Positions 11,198 to 21,347 of a stretch of DNA of 27,396 bases are shown here, piece after piece. The DNA comes from Haplosporangium gracile (Eukaryota > Mortierellomycota > Mortierellomycetes > Mortierellales > Mortierellaceae): NCBI GenBank assembly GCA_015499985.1, contig JAAAUF010000450.1, positions 5,542-32,937 of the forward strand. Direction: 5' to 3'. The position numbers and the translations under genes were made by a program. The notes under the pieces were generated by a model. It made no database searches and was not told where the DNA came from. It worked only from the letters and a program-made list of their open reading frames with translations. Every line of letters begins with the position of its first letter. Position 1 is the stretch's first letter.

Positions 11198-13613
11198 ATG
11201 GTCGTCCCTCGGAAGCATCGCACCATCGTCGAAAACACCCATCCTTGCGGAATGTAAGTTTTTTTTTTCATACCCTCATCAATCCACTTCTGCCTTTTGT
11301 TTCCATTCAAGACGAAGAACGAAAAGAAAACTTGTCCATTAACAAGTTCATTCAGCAATAACAAAAAGCTGACGCAGAGGTAAAAAAAAATATATATATA
11401 ATAATGTTACTGCGTACTATCAAAAATATAGTTGCAAGACACAACCCTTCAAGTATATCTGTCCACGATGCAATCTACGATATTGCTCCCTCACCTGCTA
11501 CAAGGACCAGGTAAAGAACGTACATTGAAAAATTGTACATCGAGGCGATATATATTCTATCTTCATAGATGTGTTTGTTTAAAGATATTTACATAGGTAA
11601 ATTAACCCTTTTTGCTGCTTTTATTACGTTGTGAATTAATAGTCCCATGTCCAGTGCACAGAATCGTTTTATAAATCATCGGTGATGGACGAACTCAAGT
11701 CTAGTCCAGTAGCAACACCTCAGGATCGGAAAAAGATGCTTGGGATTCTGGATCGGTTTGAGCGGCAGGCTGTGGATGAGGAACACCTGCTGAATACCAT
11801 GTCTGATGAAGATCTCTTGCGGCATGCGCAGCAGCAGCAGCAGCAGCAGAATCAACAGAAGGGGGCTAGTTCCGGAAAGCCAAGCGAGGCAAGAGCAGGA
11901 GCAGGAACAGGGGCAGGAGCAGGAACGGGGACTGCTGATTCAAAACCATTACAACGGAAACTGACACCCAAGGAGCGCGAGGAATTGATCCGCAAGGCGA
12001 TGAAGGAAGAAGCCAAGGAGAGTGCACTTCCGGACGATGACGATGATGAGAATATTGACCCAGAGGAGCGAGCAGAGATGGAACGGGTGGTTGAACAAGA
12101 GTATCAGGATTTTGTCAATCGGTTTGCGGGCATGGATCTAGAGCAGGAGTCGTTTGAGAGTATCTGGGGGAGGTTGAACCCTGAGGAGCGACGCGAGTTT
12201 CAGGAAAAGTTTATGATTTCGGGACGGTTGAATGAAGACGACGATGATGTGGAGAGTGGTGATGTTGAGGGAGATGGTGAGGTGAAGGATATCTTTGATG
12301 ATGATAACGAGGATGAGGAAAGGGAGGCCAAGAAGCTGTTACAGGAGATGGGCGAGACTCTTCGGCGAGGCGGTCAGGTGGGCAGTGAGGGTGGTCAGGC
12401 CATGACTGCGGATCTGGACATGGATGACTTGAAGGCGATTCGGGATGCCGAGATTGCGGAACTTATCCAGATCTGGCGGCCTTGGTGGGAAGTTGAAGCT
12501 GAGGAGAGTGGCCACTTGAAGAAAGTGGTCGTCTCCAAAGTCACGGATAACGAGGCGCAGGAGAAGCAGGATTCGGAGCGTTTGAAGGCGGCCAGCAATA
12601 TCATCACTCAGGAAGGTAGCTCAACATCGACTGCAACTATAGAAGTACGCAATATACCCGGCCAGCCACGCTCTGATTCCGACACTGTCCTAGAGCAGTT
12701 TGTGTTGGATGAGGAGGCAATGCTGCGACCACACCACGCACTGGTCCGCCCTGTGGAGGAGGTTGAGCAAGAGACAAAGCAGAGGGCACAGTCGACCGTC
12801 CCACCGATGACCAAGGCACCCCACCCATCCTTGATCTACCACATCTGCGGATTGCTGTTTGCTTTTGCTGCTACGATCCGAGTCTTCAATGGAGATCTAC
12901 AGGAGGAACCCGAGCAAGTACTCGCACATATCTTTGACCTCTGCCCGTTTTTCGCCCCACCACCACCAACATCTTTAAAATCGTCGACGCCAGGTTCAGG
13001 ACCGGGATCAGCCTCAACAACTACGTCGGCAACAGGAGTAATGCAGGTCGAGGACTTTGAGACAACACTGGCAGTCCTCCAGACATCGTGTCTAAATTCC
13101 AAACTCTGGAAGGGGGACACAGTTCGCCTCGAGATGTTATCACTTCTCCTGAGGGACCTGACTTTGATCCTGGCACGGCCATCTCGCTGTCTGCGCTGTA
13201 TCCGGGACCTTGAGACCGTCTTTCAATCATGCCTCGCCTCACTCGCAGTCACCGCCACAACCACGACCACGACGAAACGACGAGGAGGGTTGTTTTCAAA
13301 GTCGGTGCTGCATCGGTTATTGAAAAAATTAGAGTTTTATGAATCGTACCTGCTGTCGGAGGAATTGATCCTGGAATCTGACAGACTGGATCGAGTGAGA
13401 ACAGAGGTTGTGATGGCGGGGATCCGGGTTCGGCAGGAGATTGTTGGATGGAATCAGGAGCTTGGACAGGTCTCGCGGGTTGTTGATGGTAGTGGCAATG
13501 ATGGTGAAGTAGCAGGGGCAGGAGCAGCTGGGAGTGGCGTGAGTAGTGTGTCTGGTCGTAGTAGTGGTGATAGTGTGAAGGAGAAGAAGGTTCTGATTGA
13601 GGAGCTCTCATAG
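11198..13613 (+). CDS. ZNHIT2: ZNHIT2-like zf-HIT domain protein, 701 aa
   Basis: Exons 11198-11253, 11432-11510 and 11643-13613 join in phase. A complete HIT-type zinc finger opens the protein: C17-x2-C20, C29-x2-C32, C37, C41, H47 and C50. It is followed by the ESFYK segment found after the finger in ZNHIT2. Further hallmarks are IWRPWW at about 322-327 and the C-terminal LIEELS. In animals ZNHIT2 binds RUVBL1/2 and the R2TP/PAQosome and helps assemble U5 snRNP; that role is carried over by family. The protein is much longer than the human one (about 400 aa). The excess comes from a polyQ run near residues 107-116, a Gly/Ala/Thr repeat just after it, long Asp/Glu blocks, and a Ser/Thr/Pro linker. 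Exons 1-2 are short enough to be missed by gene finders, which would lose the zinc finger. Confidence 0.9.
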
Positions 13614-14187
13614 CCTATCATCCTTCTTTTACGCATCAAACAGTAAAAAGAAAAATAGTACAAAGTAGACCGGGTGCGGCATGTTATCCTAATTTGGATA
13701 AAAGGCCAATTCTGAAAGAACGTCGAAGGCATCCAGAAAAGTGGTCCATGCGCTTCTTTCTTCCTTATTTTGCTGCGGTTAAATTTGGAAGACATGGCAC
13801 AGCATAAGAAAGGAGATACCAGTAAAAGATGACGAACTTGGGCCACACTCCTTTGCATCGAGAGGCGGTGATAAAAGTGTGTAAAAGTCGACGCAAATGA
13901 GGTGGATGGATGGTGTAGTCTGGACTGTGTCTTGGCATGGGAAAAAGAAGAGGGAGAGAAGAAAAAGTAAACAAACAAACAAGCGAGAGATGTCATCGTT
14001 CCTGGATGGCATGTCCTTGTACCACCGTTGGGAAAAGTTCAAAAAAAAAAATATATAAAAAGGGGAACGAAGGGGCACGCCGTACTCTTTTTTCTCATCC
14101 ACTCATTTCTCTTCACTTTCCCCTTCTCTCCTCCAAAAAAAGCAGTAGGACAAAACCAGTAACAGAATACAAAATACATAAGCAACC
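13614..14187. other. Intergenic region, 3' flank of ZNHIT2-like gene and promoter of next gene
   Basis: No gene is supported here. The right part is the promoter and CT-rich leader of the membrane protein starting at 14188. Confidence 0.5.
14052..14061 (+). promoter_or_regulatory. TATA box of the right adhesin-like gene
   Basis: TATATAAAAA directly after an A-run, 127 bp before the ATG at 14188, and followed by a pyrimidine-rich leader. Confidence 0.65.
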
Positions 14188-16064
14188 ATGTCCACAGGAA
14201 AACAACAACATATGAATGGACGAGGAAGCAGAGACTCGACAAGCGTCGATATCGACCGCTCCCTTCCAAACTCACGCACAGATGTGCCCCCGCCCGCGTA
14301 TTCGACTACTCCAGAACGGGCACCAGATACAGTTGCCGACGAAGAGCGGGCATCACTTTTGCGTGATGCCCCATCAAGAAGAGTAGCGACACCAGCGGAG
14401 AGAGCAGCACGACGAGCGACGGAGTCAGATTACCGGCGGCGTGGTGGTGATGGCGTTGGGTGCTGGGAGGGGTTGCGTCAACGGACAGATGATCTTGGTC
14501 GGCGGTTTGGGTGGTGGTGGGATGATAGGTGGCAAGGTAAGTTTTTTTTCCTTTTTTTCAAGAGTAAATGCATGCTCGTTGAGGCGAACTCAACGTGCTA
14601 ACCATTGACCATGTGTTGTTTTTCATGTATTGCGTATGTGTGCGTGCATATGATAGATACGAAGAGTTGGTGCTACAAGTACAAGGTCCTCCTGATTGCG
14701 GCTGCTGTCGGCATCATTTTACTTTGGGGATTGGTACGTTGACAAAGAAAAACACGCTTTATTGACTGTATTTTTGTCATACTTCTCTCACTTCTACTGT
14801 CGAAATTTTCCTCTTTCGCACGCACGCATGCGACTGACACTATTACTCTTCCTCTCTTTCCCCCTTGGTGGTCTAACCCTCTTTTATTTTGAACTTTTTC
14901 TTCTGACAAATAGATCCACGTTGTTAACCATTTGTCGTATGAGTGCAAGATCCCAGAGGATGCGCAAGTCGCCACGATGGAGTACTCCTTTGACCCAGCT
15001 GATTATCGAGAACTCTTCTTCCACCTCGACGAGGGCATCGTAAGCATATTCTACCTTGTTCTCTCCCAAATGCGCTCTCTTTTTTCCTCCTTTTCCTCCT
15101 TTTTCGCATGTCAGTAACACANNNNNNNNNNTTTTTTTTTTCGTATTCATTTGAAATTTCTAGACGGGAGATATATCGGTATCGCAGTCGAGGGACAGGA
15201 TAGAAAGCAATGTAACAATCCTCATCACAGCGCAAGGATCAACCCCAGAAATGCTCTCCGCCATCTCTCTCAAAACCATCCCCTCCCCGCGATCCTCCTT
15301 CCTCGAAGCAAACATCTTTCTCAGCATGAAATCCTCCTCCGAGATCCGAGCAGCCCTCGCCCGGAACTGTACCCGTGTTGAAGTCGATATCATTTTCCCC
15401 CGGAGGCTTCTGGACTACGACCTGATTCAGTTGGAGAGTAACTATGCGGGAAATGTGATAGTGGCTATGGATCCAAAGGGGGCGGCGTCGCTTGAAAGGT
15501 TGGAGATCTCAACGAAATCCGGGTCGGTGTTAGTGAAGGATTTGGTGGTGACGGAGGCGATAAATGTGGTGACGAAGGATGAGGGGGAAGTGGAGGCCCA
15601 GGTGGATGTGGCGAAGGTGATTAGAATTCAGGCAAAGAATGATGTTAGTCTCGCATTGAAGTCTTGGACAAATGCGTTGGATCTTAAAGTCGACACTTCC
15701 AGCGAGGCCCATGTCACCATGGTAAGTCTACTCTATTCCCAATGGTATTTCCCCCCTTCCTTCCTCTTTGTCGTTCGTTTGTCGTCCTTCCTTTATGCAC
15801 AATCTAACCTACATTTGTTGTTTTTATTTCAATTGAAATCTGTATATCGTTTAATAGAAAACGCCATTCTACGGTCATTTCTGGTTAAAAACAACATCGT
15901 ACTTCAGCTCACCAGAGTTCTTTGCAGCTTCATGCTGCTACTATGAGCGAAAGCGGGACAATAACACGATGATCGGATACATGTCCTATAACGGGTACGA
16001 GCCCGCGTACCTCCCCCGGATCGATGTCAAGGGTTATACCGCCCGACTTGACCTCCTCGTCTAA
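14188..16064 (+). CDS. Single-pass membrane protein with putative-adhesin-like ectodomain, 438 aa
   Basis: Five exons, 14188-14536, 14657-14733, 14914-15039, 15164-15721 and 15858-16064, join in phase with standard GT-AG borders. The N-terminal tail (about 117 aa) is polar, Arg/Asp/Pro-rich and probably cytoplasmic. One transmembrane helix follows within exon 2 (core LLIAAAVGIILLWGL, about 128-142). The ectodomain includes TGDISVSQS at the start of exon 4 and strand-like repeats such as LEISTKSGSVLVKDLVV. The last exon has CCYYERKR and closes with ARLDLLV. It is paralogous to the gene at the left edge: the exon breaks after the TM helix, before TGDI/TGNI and after VTM/VTL coincide. The 10-N assembly gap at 15122-15131 lies in intron 3 and does not affect coding. 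Function is unknown; a surface or wall role is inferred from the ectodomain type. Confidence 0.82.
15122..15131. other. Assembly gap (10 N)
   Basis: Ten undetermined bases followed by a T run, inside intron 3 (15040-15163) of the membrane protein gene. The true length of this intron is therefore unknown. Confidence 0.98.
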
Positions 16065-16149
16065 AAATAAGAGGATGGGGAGGTTCGATTTGGCGCTCGG
16101 GAGGGTTCTCTGATGAGTTGGGGTGAGTGTGGAACACTCTTTCGTTGTG

Positions 16150-16155
16150 AATAAA
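16150..16155 (+). terminator. Likely polyadenylation signal of the right adhesin-like gene
   Basis: AATAAA 85 bp after the stop codon at 16062-16064. Confidence 0.45.
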
Positions 16156-17004
16156 GAAAGCCGAGGAAAAATCCAACTAAACGGTTTCATCTGCTGGTTG
16201 TGATGGATGAAAGAAAAGGAACATTGGTATTGATCGATATTGTCCGGGAGAGCTGTCCTGTTTCATAAAAAGGAGGAGGGAAAAGTAAAAGCACACTTTT
16301 TTCCTTCTTGACATTTCGCGCCTTCCCTTTTGTATTCCTTGAAGGTTGTCCTGTGTTTGTTTTTGTGCTTCCTCTCCCCCCAATCTCGCCTTTGTTCGCC
16401 GTATTTGCTTTTCCTGACAAGAAGAAGGGAGGGTTCCAAGATAGTGCATCCTCACTACCCTTCCCCTTTGTTCAAAAAAAAAAATATAACAAGAATGGGG
16501 ACGAGATATCAAGAAGAGGGATGGTTGAATACCACATAAGGGCTCCATCTATTCCACTGACCATGTTTTTTTTTCTTGCCTCAGAGACAGATTAAGACAA
16601 ACTCAAAGATATGAATCTTTCTTTTCGTTAGACTAAAAAAGCAAAATGCTGCAAACAAAGAGTACGAATGGCAATGATCGATGGGGTGAATGGGTGATAC
16701 AGACGTAAACAAACCGGAAGGACCATCCGAGAGAAAATTTGAATCTGTGTCTGTGTCTGTGTATCTGTGTTAGTTTGTGAGCGGTAACTCAATTTCTAAA
16801 GAAAAGAAGGCGAAGAGCGTCCGCTCATGCTACCGGGGGAGGGGGGTGCAAACGCACACATACATATACACGAGTCGACTTTTGTACTTTGTCTGCCAGA
16901 ATACAACACACCAGGAAGGTAGACACAAAAGTAACGTATTAAGAGTGACGAGTATTAGGATCAATTTCTCGTCGTTTCATTGCAACCAAGCCAGGCCAAT
17001 ATCA
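16156..17004. other. Intergenic region without a supportable gene
   Basis: Only short frames without domains were seen. A small (TGTGTC)n-like patch lies near 16745-16770. This stretch starts the intron-poor, repeat-bearing right part of the window. Confidence 0.45.
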
Positions 17005-17383
17005 TTAACAAACGTAGGGGTAGGATGACATAACCAAGCGGATCTCAGCAACGGTAACGACAACAGCAACCGCATCAATAATAGCAATGGTGAAGATCAC
17101 GCGATCCCAATCCAGATTGACCCTTTTGCATGGGCGTCTCCCCGGTACCCTGGACCCACGTACACAACGCCGTCCGTCTATCACCCTTCTGTGCCTCTCC
17201 TTCCATCTCAACAAAGACACTAAATCTTTTCATGTATTTCTTTCCTTTCTTGTCACATACTCTGATTGCTCGACATCCATCTTGACGCGTTCTTTTTTTG
17301 TCTTGGTTCAACTGTAATGGTCCTATATCTCCCACAACTGCGCCACTACTTACCACACCTCCGACCCTTCTATGTACTAGCAT
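17005..17383 (-). pseudogene. Possible decayed or mis-assembled small coding region
   Basis: Two overlapping minus-strand frames have protein-like composition. The first (17383-17075) includes KKGKKYMKRF and a mixed-charge stretch. The second, shifted by one base and ending at 17005, reads DWDRVIFTIAIIDAV, a plausible transmembrane segment with a short tail. A single indel near 17105-17120 would join them, and I found no intron that does so in phase. No family was recognised. The opposite strand also has an Asn/Pro-rich open stretch here, so both readings may be chance. Confidence 0.25.
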
Positions 17384-17739
17384 AAATATCCCTCTCTTCT
17401 TGTGCCGTAATAGGGAATCTTTTTCTGGCCTCTTTCACTTTCCCTTAGTACTCTTGTCTCACTCTTGTCGCTTTCTTGCTTCCTTCTCTTACTCATCCCC
17501 TCATTCGCACTCTCTTGCTCTGTTGCTATTACAATTGGTGTCTATCATCCTTTATATCTTTATCCACGTCATTGACTATTTTACAACATCACTGTCGTCT
17601 CGCTCATCCTTTTCATTTCATTCCTTCTTCTTTATCTCTTTCTTTTCTTCATTCCTCCTTCGCTATCGCAGTTTCTTGTAACCCCATCATCACCATCCTC
17701 GTCATCATCCCTGTCACGATTGTCACGCTGTTCAGCTTT
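17384..17739. other. Pyrimidine-rich stretch before the F-box/LRR relic
   Basis: Strongly C+T-rich on the plus strand with no convincing coding content. It resembles the CT-rich leaders of the other genes here, so it is probably the old promoter and 5' leader of the relic that follows. Confidence 0.4.
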
Positions 17740-18189
17740 ATGATTAAGATAATCCGGACACATCCCCTTGATCTACATGAAATTCGCTCAATTGCCAGCA
17801 GTCTTGGCCTTGAAGACCTTACGTACTGTGCGCGTGTGGGTCAGGATTGGAACGACTAATTTACACCGCCACTCCACAACTCTGTTTTGTTGTCGAAACA
17901 TGGCCTCAACATGGAATCTCTCGAAAGAAACAAACACCTTATACGACGCCTGAAAATTTAGAGCTCTACCTATGAAAAACCATCATCGACATCTGCAAGA
18001 GACAAAGTAGTCTTTTACTATCATAGTCACCTTGACTCTGACCACTTGGACTTGAGTTATAACTCAATCGGGCCTAACAGAGCTCAGACGCTGTCTGAGG
18101 CGCTCAAGACCAACTCGACTCTTGCCACTTTGAACTTGGAGAACAACTCGATCGAAGACAATGGAGCCCAGGTGCTGTCTGAGCCCTGA
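17740..18189 (+). pseudogene. Relic of an F-box / leucine-rich-repeat protein
   Basis: One reading frame carries, in order: an F-box-like start (THPLDLHEIRSIASSLGLED, then LTYCARVGQDWND), a TAA at 17857-17859, further in-frame F-box-flank residues ending NKHLIRRLKI, a TAG at 17959-17961, and about one and a half ribonuclease-inhibitor-type LRR units (LDLSYNSIG, ALKTNSTLATLNLENNSI) ending at a TGA at 18187-18189. At the end the phrase expected to continue as LSEALK breaks to LSEP and a stop; one missing G at about 18183 would restore the repeat frame, so a frameshift or truncation occurred. F-box/LRR genes are a large family in Mortierella-like fungi. With two internal stops and no further repeats this copy is very unlikely to be functional. 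A short product of 39 residues from 17740 remains possible. Confidence 0.65.
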
Positions 18190-18336
18190 TGTAAAGTGAG
18201 CGAGCAAGAGGCCAAAATATCGGTCGCTCACCCATTTGCTCTGCTCTATTTCGTTTTTTTGTCATTTGTATAACAATTTTTCTGTTATTACTTAAAAAAA
18301 AAAGATACCACTGTTAATAATCAAGATACAATAGAG

Positions 18337-18543
18337 AATTTTCGGAGGCGGCACTTTTCCTTCGCGCTTTTCCTTCGTAAAGGAAAGAAAATGTGTATCA
18401 AAGGGGTTTCCTAGGCAAAGGATAACTCTTAGCTTTTCCTTCAGGGAAGGAGAACCGGGAAGGATTTCCTTCACCCTGACCTCTAGTATGAAATGAGGCT
18501 GCTGCGATAGCAAAATGAAGGAAATGTGCCGCTCCCGAAAATT
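18337..18543. mobile_element. Short inverted-repeat element (MITE-like), 207 bp
   Basis: Terminal arms 18337-18363 and 18517-18543 are reverse complements at 24 of 27 positions, starting AATTTTCGG and containing GCGGCAC and TTTCCTTC. The interior has several further TTTTCCTTC motifs in both orientations and no coding capacity. No clear target-site duplication was found, so the exact ends and superfamily are open. It lies 150 bp beyond the F-box/LRR relic. Confidence 0.55.
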
Positions 18544-19118
18544 TCTAGTTACTTATTCATTAGTGCACAGCATTTTATACCCCTTAAGTTGTTTAAGTAT
18601 TAATGCACACGAACAACGCGCCCCCGAATTCTAATAAAGCAAGGATTGAAAGAGCCGACATCGAAGGATCAAAAAGCAACGTCACTATGAACGCTTCCTG
18701 CCAGCCTGCCACAAGGCAGTTAATATTCCCATATCTCCCCTTGATAATTTTTTTGGCACCACAACCTCATACCACCTGTCAACCATCCAACCATCCTGAG
18801 AAATTGAGTAAGTGAGAAAATAATTAGAGTATGTTTATTGCTCAAAATAATACTTTCAACGAGAGGCTGAAATTAAAGTGCATTTTCTCGAGAATCATTG
18901 ACGTTATCGTGATGCTAAGCGGTGCATCAGAAAGCTGGGATCCATGGATCTCTATGATCATTAGAGCCTATAGCCTCGAAGCATGAAGAAGTTACGAGCT
19001 AAATGATGGAGATAAAAAATAAGGCGAGCATTTTAAGCGTATTTTAGCCAGCTTATAGAGCAAGCTAGGAATATCAACATGTCTCTGTCTTCGCCCCAAG
19101 GCCACTCTCTACAACCTC
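18544..19118. other. AT-rich intergenic region, 3' flank of the pseudokinase gene
   Basis: No coding or RNA gene was recognised; only short frames without domains. Confidence 0.45.
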
Positions 19119-20820
19119 CTACCAAACCCGTGTGGCCTCAAATTCATCGCTGGACTCTTCTTCGACCTCTTGAGGAACAGGAACCAAGGAGTGACTATAG
19201 TTCTCAATAAACTGATGGCAGTGAATGCAATTGGCAATGGAAATGAACGTTAGCACCTTTTCTTGTCAATCTTATACGTGCTAATTCAGAGCCGTTTTAG
19301 ATTTCATTGAAAACTAACCTTCTCTCTTTCCTCCGTAGCATGAAGAAAAAGTTCATTCGGGCCAAGAGAATGGGCCTTTAGATTCTTCAATATGTCACTA
19401 AAGTTTGCCGTATCGAGATATTGTGCGACATCCACTGATACAGCAGGCAGATCCGTCTCTTGGGCCCATTGCTGGAATACTTTGTCGTTGCGCATTTTCG
19501 CAAGGCTTTTTTCAGCTGTAATATGTCCTTGCTCCATGGCCTTCATATACCACTTCTCTGCTTCCCCATCATCTTGCCTTGTGCCTCTCCCGTATTGGTG
19601 CATGTGTCCTACACTGTATTCTGCATCCGCATATCCTTGAACAGCGGCTTTGAGGAACCATTCTAGCGCCTGTAAATCGTCCTGCGAAACATGGCACCCT
19701 TGAAAATACATCTCACCCAGAGAGTACTGCGCATGTGCATCATTAAATTCTGCGGCCTTGCAATACCATTCCTTCGCCTTGCCATATCGACGTTGGAGAA
19801 ACATTAAGCGACCAAGATTACTCCAAGCTTTGTGATACCCTTGTTCTGCGGCCTTGAGGAACCACTCTTCGGCTGCGATGGGGTCTGTATCGCGATAGTG
19901 GACCCCCATGGTAATCTGGGCGTCAGCGTGATCCTTGGCGGCAAGTAGGAACCATTCGAGTGCCTCAGTTTCATTGATTGGGACCTTGGTTCCGGTTTTA
20001 TACATCCATCCGAGGTGATTTGCGACGTTGCTATCTCCTTGGAGTGCAATGCTTTTGAGCCTGTGCAACCGCTCCTCCTTCGTCTCGCACTCTTTAACCT
20101 TAGGGTCTTCAGGGAAGGCTTGAATGAAAGGACAATCCAGCGGCCTGTCATTCGGCTTCTTGCTTTGACATTGAACCATCCATTGCATGTATGTCGGAGA
20201 GCCTTTTCCCATTTTCTCCATTATAACCCCTAGGTTATAAATGTCTGACTGGCGAGAGTACCGAGTCGGATCTTCTCTGAGCTCCGGTGCCAACCACTCC
20301 ACACTACAATCCATGTCCTCGGACCCAAACCCGGCTATCTTCACGTCGAAATTTTGCGTCAAAAGGATGTTGTCTGTCCTGATGTTCTTATGGAGAACGG
20401 ACAGGCTATGAAGGTACGTTAATCCATTGCTGATTTGGATCGCAACCTCCTCCCTCATGTCTCCAATAACATTAGTGACTTGAGCAAGGGTTGGACCTCC
20501 AGCATACTGCATGACCAGAATGTTACCATAATGGTGGTAGAACTGGATGATGTTCTTATTCCTTATGGCCATGAGATCGATCTCTCGTTTATGGACGACC
20601 TCCTTTACGGCTACTTTCCGAATACCGCAGAATCCTAGGCGTACTTTTGCTCGTTCTGTCTGGCTTAAGTACTTTGGAACACCGACTGGAGGACTGGCAC
20701 AGTTCTCACATACGGATGATGGGATGATTTCTAGAAAAACCTTGTGCCCTATTAATTTCAAATCTCTAGCAGAAGAATGTTCGCTCTCAGATAGTGCTAG
20801 GTTTAAAATCACATACCCAT
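19119..20820 (-). CDS. Pseudokinase with C-terminal SEL1 repeats, 508 aa
   Basis: Proposed exons on the minus strand are 20820-20817 (only ATGG), 20748-19319 and 19211-19119. The long middle frame has no ATG near its beginning, and this 68-nt first intron is the only join I found that gives a start. The last exon adds 30 residues in phase. The kinase fold covers about 40-215: the beta-3 VAVK lysine K50 is kept. The HRD loop reads HKN (121-123), so the catalytic Asp is Asn, and DFG reads GFG (141-143), so the metal-binding Asp is lost. The APE motif (155-157) is intact. About six SEL1 repeats (AEEWFLKAAEQGY and similar) follow from about 235 to 445. It is a paralogue of the neighbouring kinase at 21348-23123. 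It probably acts as a scaffold or allosteric partner rather than an enzyme. Confidence 0.78.
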
Positions 20821-20855
20821 TGTGAATAACAGAGAGAAAATCAGGGATGGAAGGC

Positions 20856-20962
20856 GTGGTTGAATGGATAGAAAGTGTGGTTGAATAGATGGAGAATGTG
20901 GTTGAATAAATGGAGAGTGCAGTTGAATGGTTTGGAAAGTGCGGTTGAAAAAAATGGGAAGT
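20856..20962. repeat. 21-22 bp minisatellite, five units, upstream of the pseudokinase
   Basis: Units at 20856, 20877, 20898, 20919 and 20941 follow the pattern GYRGTTGAATnnATGGAnAGT with increasing divergence. They lie 36-142 bp upstream of the proposed pseudokinase ATG, so within its leader or promoter. Confidence 0.85.
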
Positions 20963-21223
20963 GTGTTCGAAGGTATGGCAAAGGAAAAGGAAAAGGAAAA
21001 CAGGAGCAATGGCGCAGTTAAATTTATAGAGGAAAGGCTTAAGGGGTTTATTGTAATCATTTGTGCTGTCAATCCAGAGTGGTTTTTCGACGACAGAGCA
21101 GGGGTGAGAATCAGGATAAGAGGGGGTGTGAGGAGAAGGAGAAAGCGACAGGCAGGATGTTATTCAAGTTACTAAGTAAAGAATTAAATAGAATGAGGAA
21201 ACTATGGACTAGTTGTGTATGTA

Positions 21224-21239
21224 TGTGTGTGTGTGTGTG
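21224..21239. repeat. (TG)n microsatellite
   Basis: Eight TG units between the SEL1-kinase 3' end and the pseudokinase promoter. Confidence 0.8.
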
Positions 21240-21347
21240 GCATCATGAGGGCAAGATCAGTTGACTGTTGCTTCGCCACCTTAATCGCCTGATTAATTAA
21301 TGACCGATGGCAAAGCAAACAAAGAAGGCAAGGGCCCGACATGTACA

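Noticed and set aside
13454..13996. 180-codon minus-strand frame at the ZNHIT2-like 3' end
   Set aside because: Its right half is antisense of the ZNHIT2-like C-terminus and the rest is Ser/Phe-rich flank with no domain.
18197..18230. Small hairpin GTGAGCGA...TCGCTCAC after the LRR relic
   Set aside because: Eight-base arms only; could be chance, with no terminator or RNA context.
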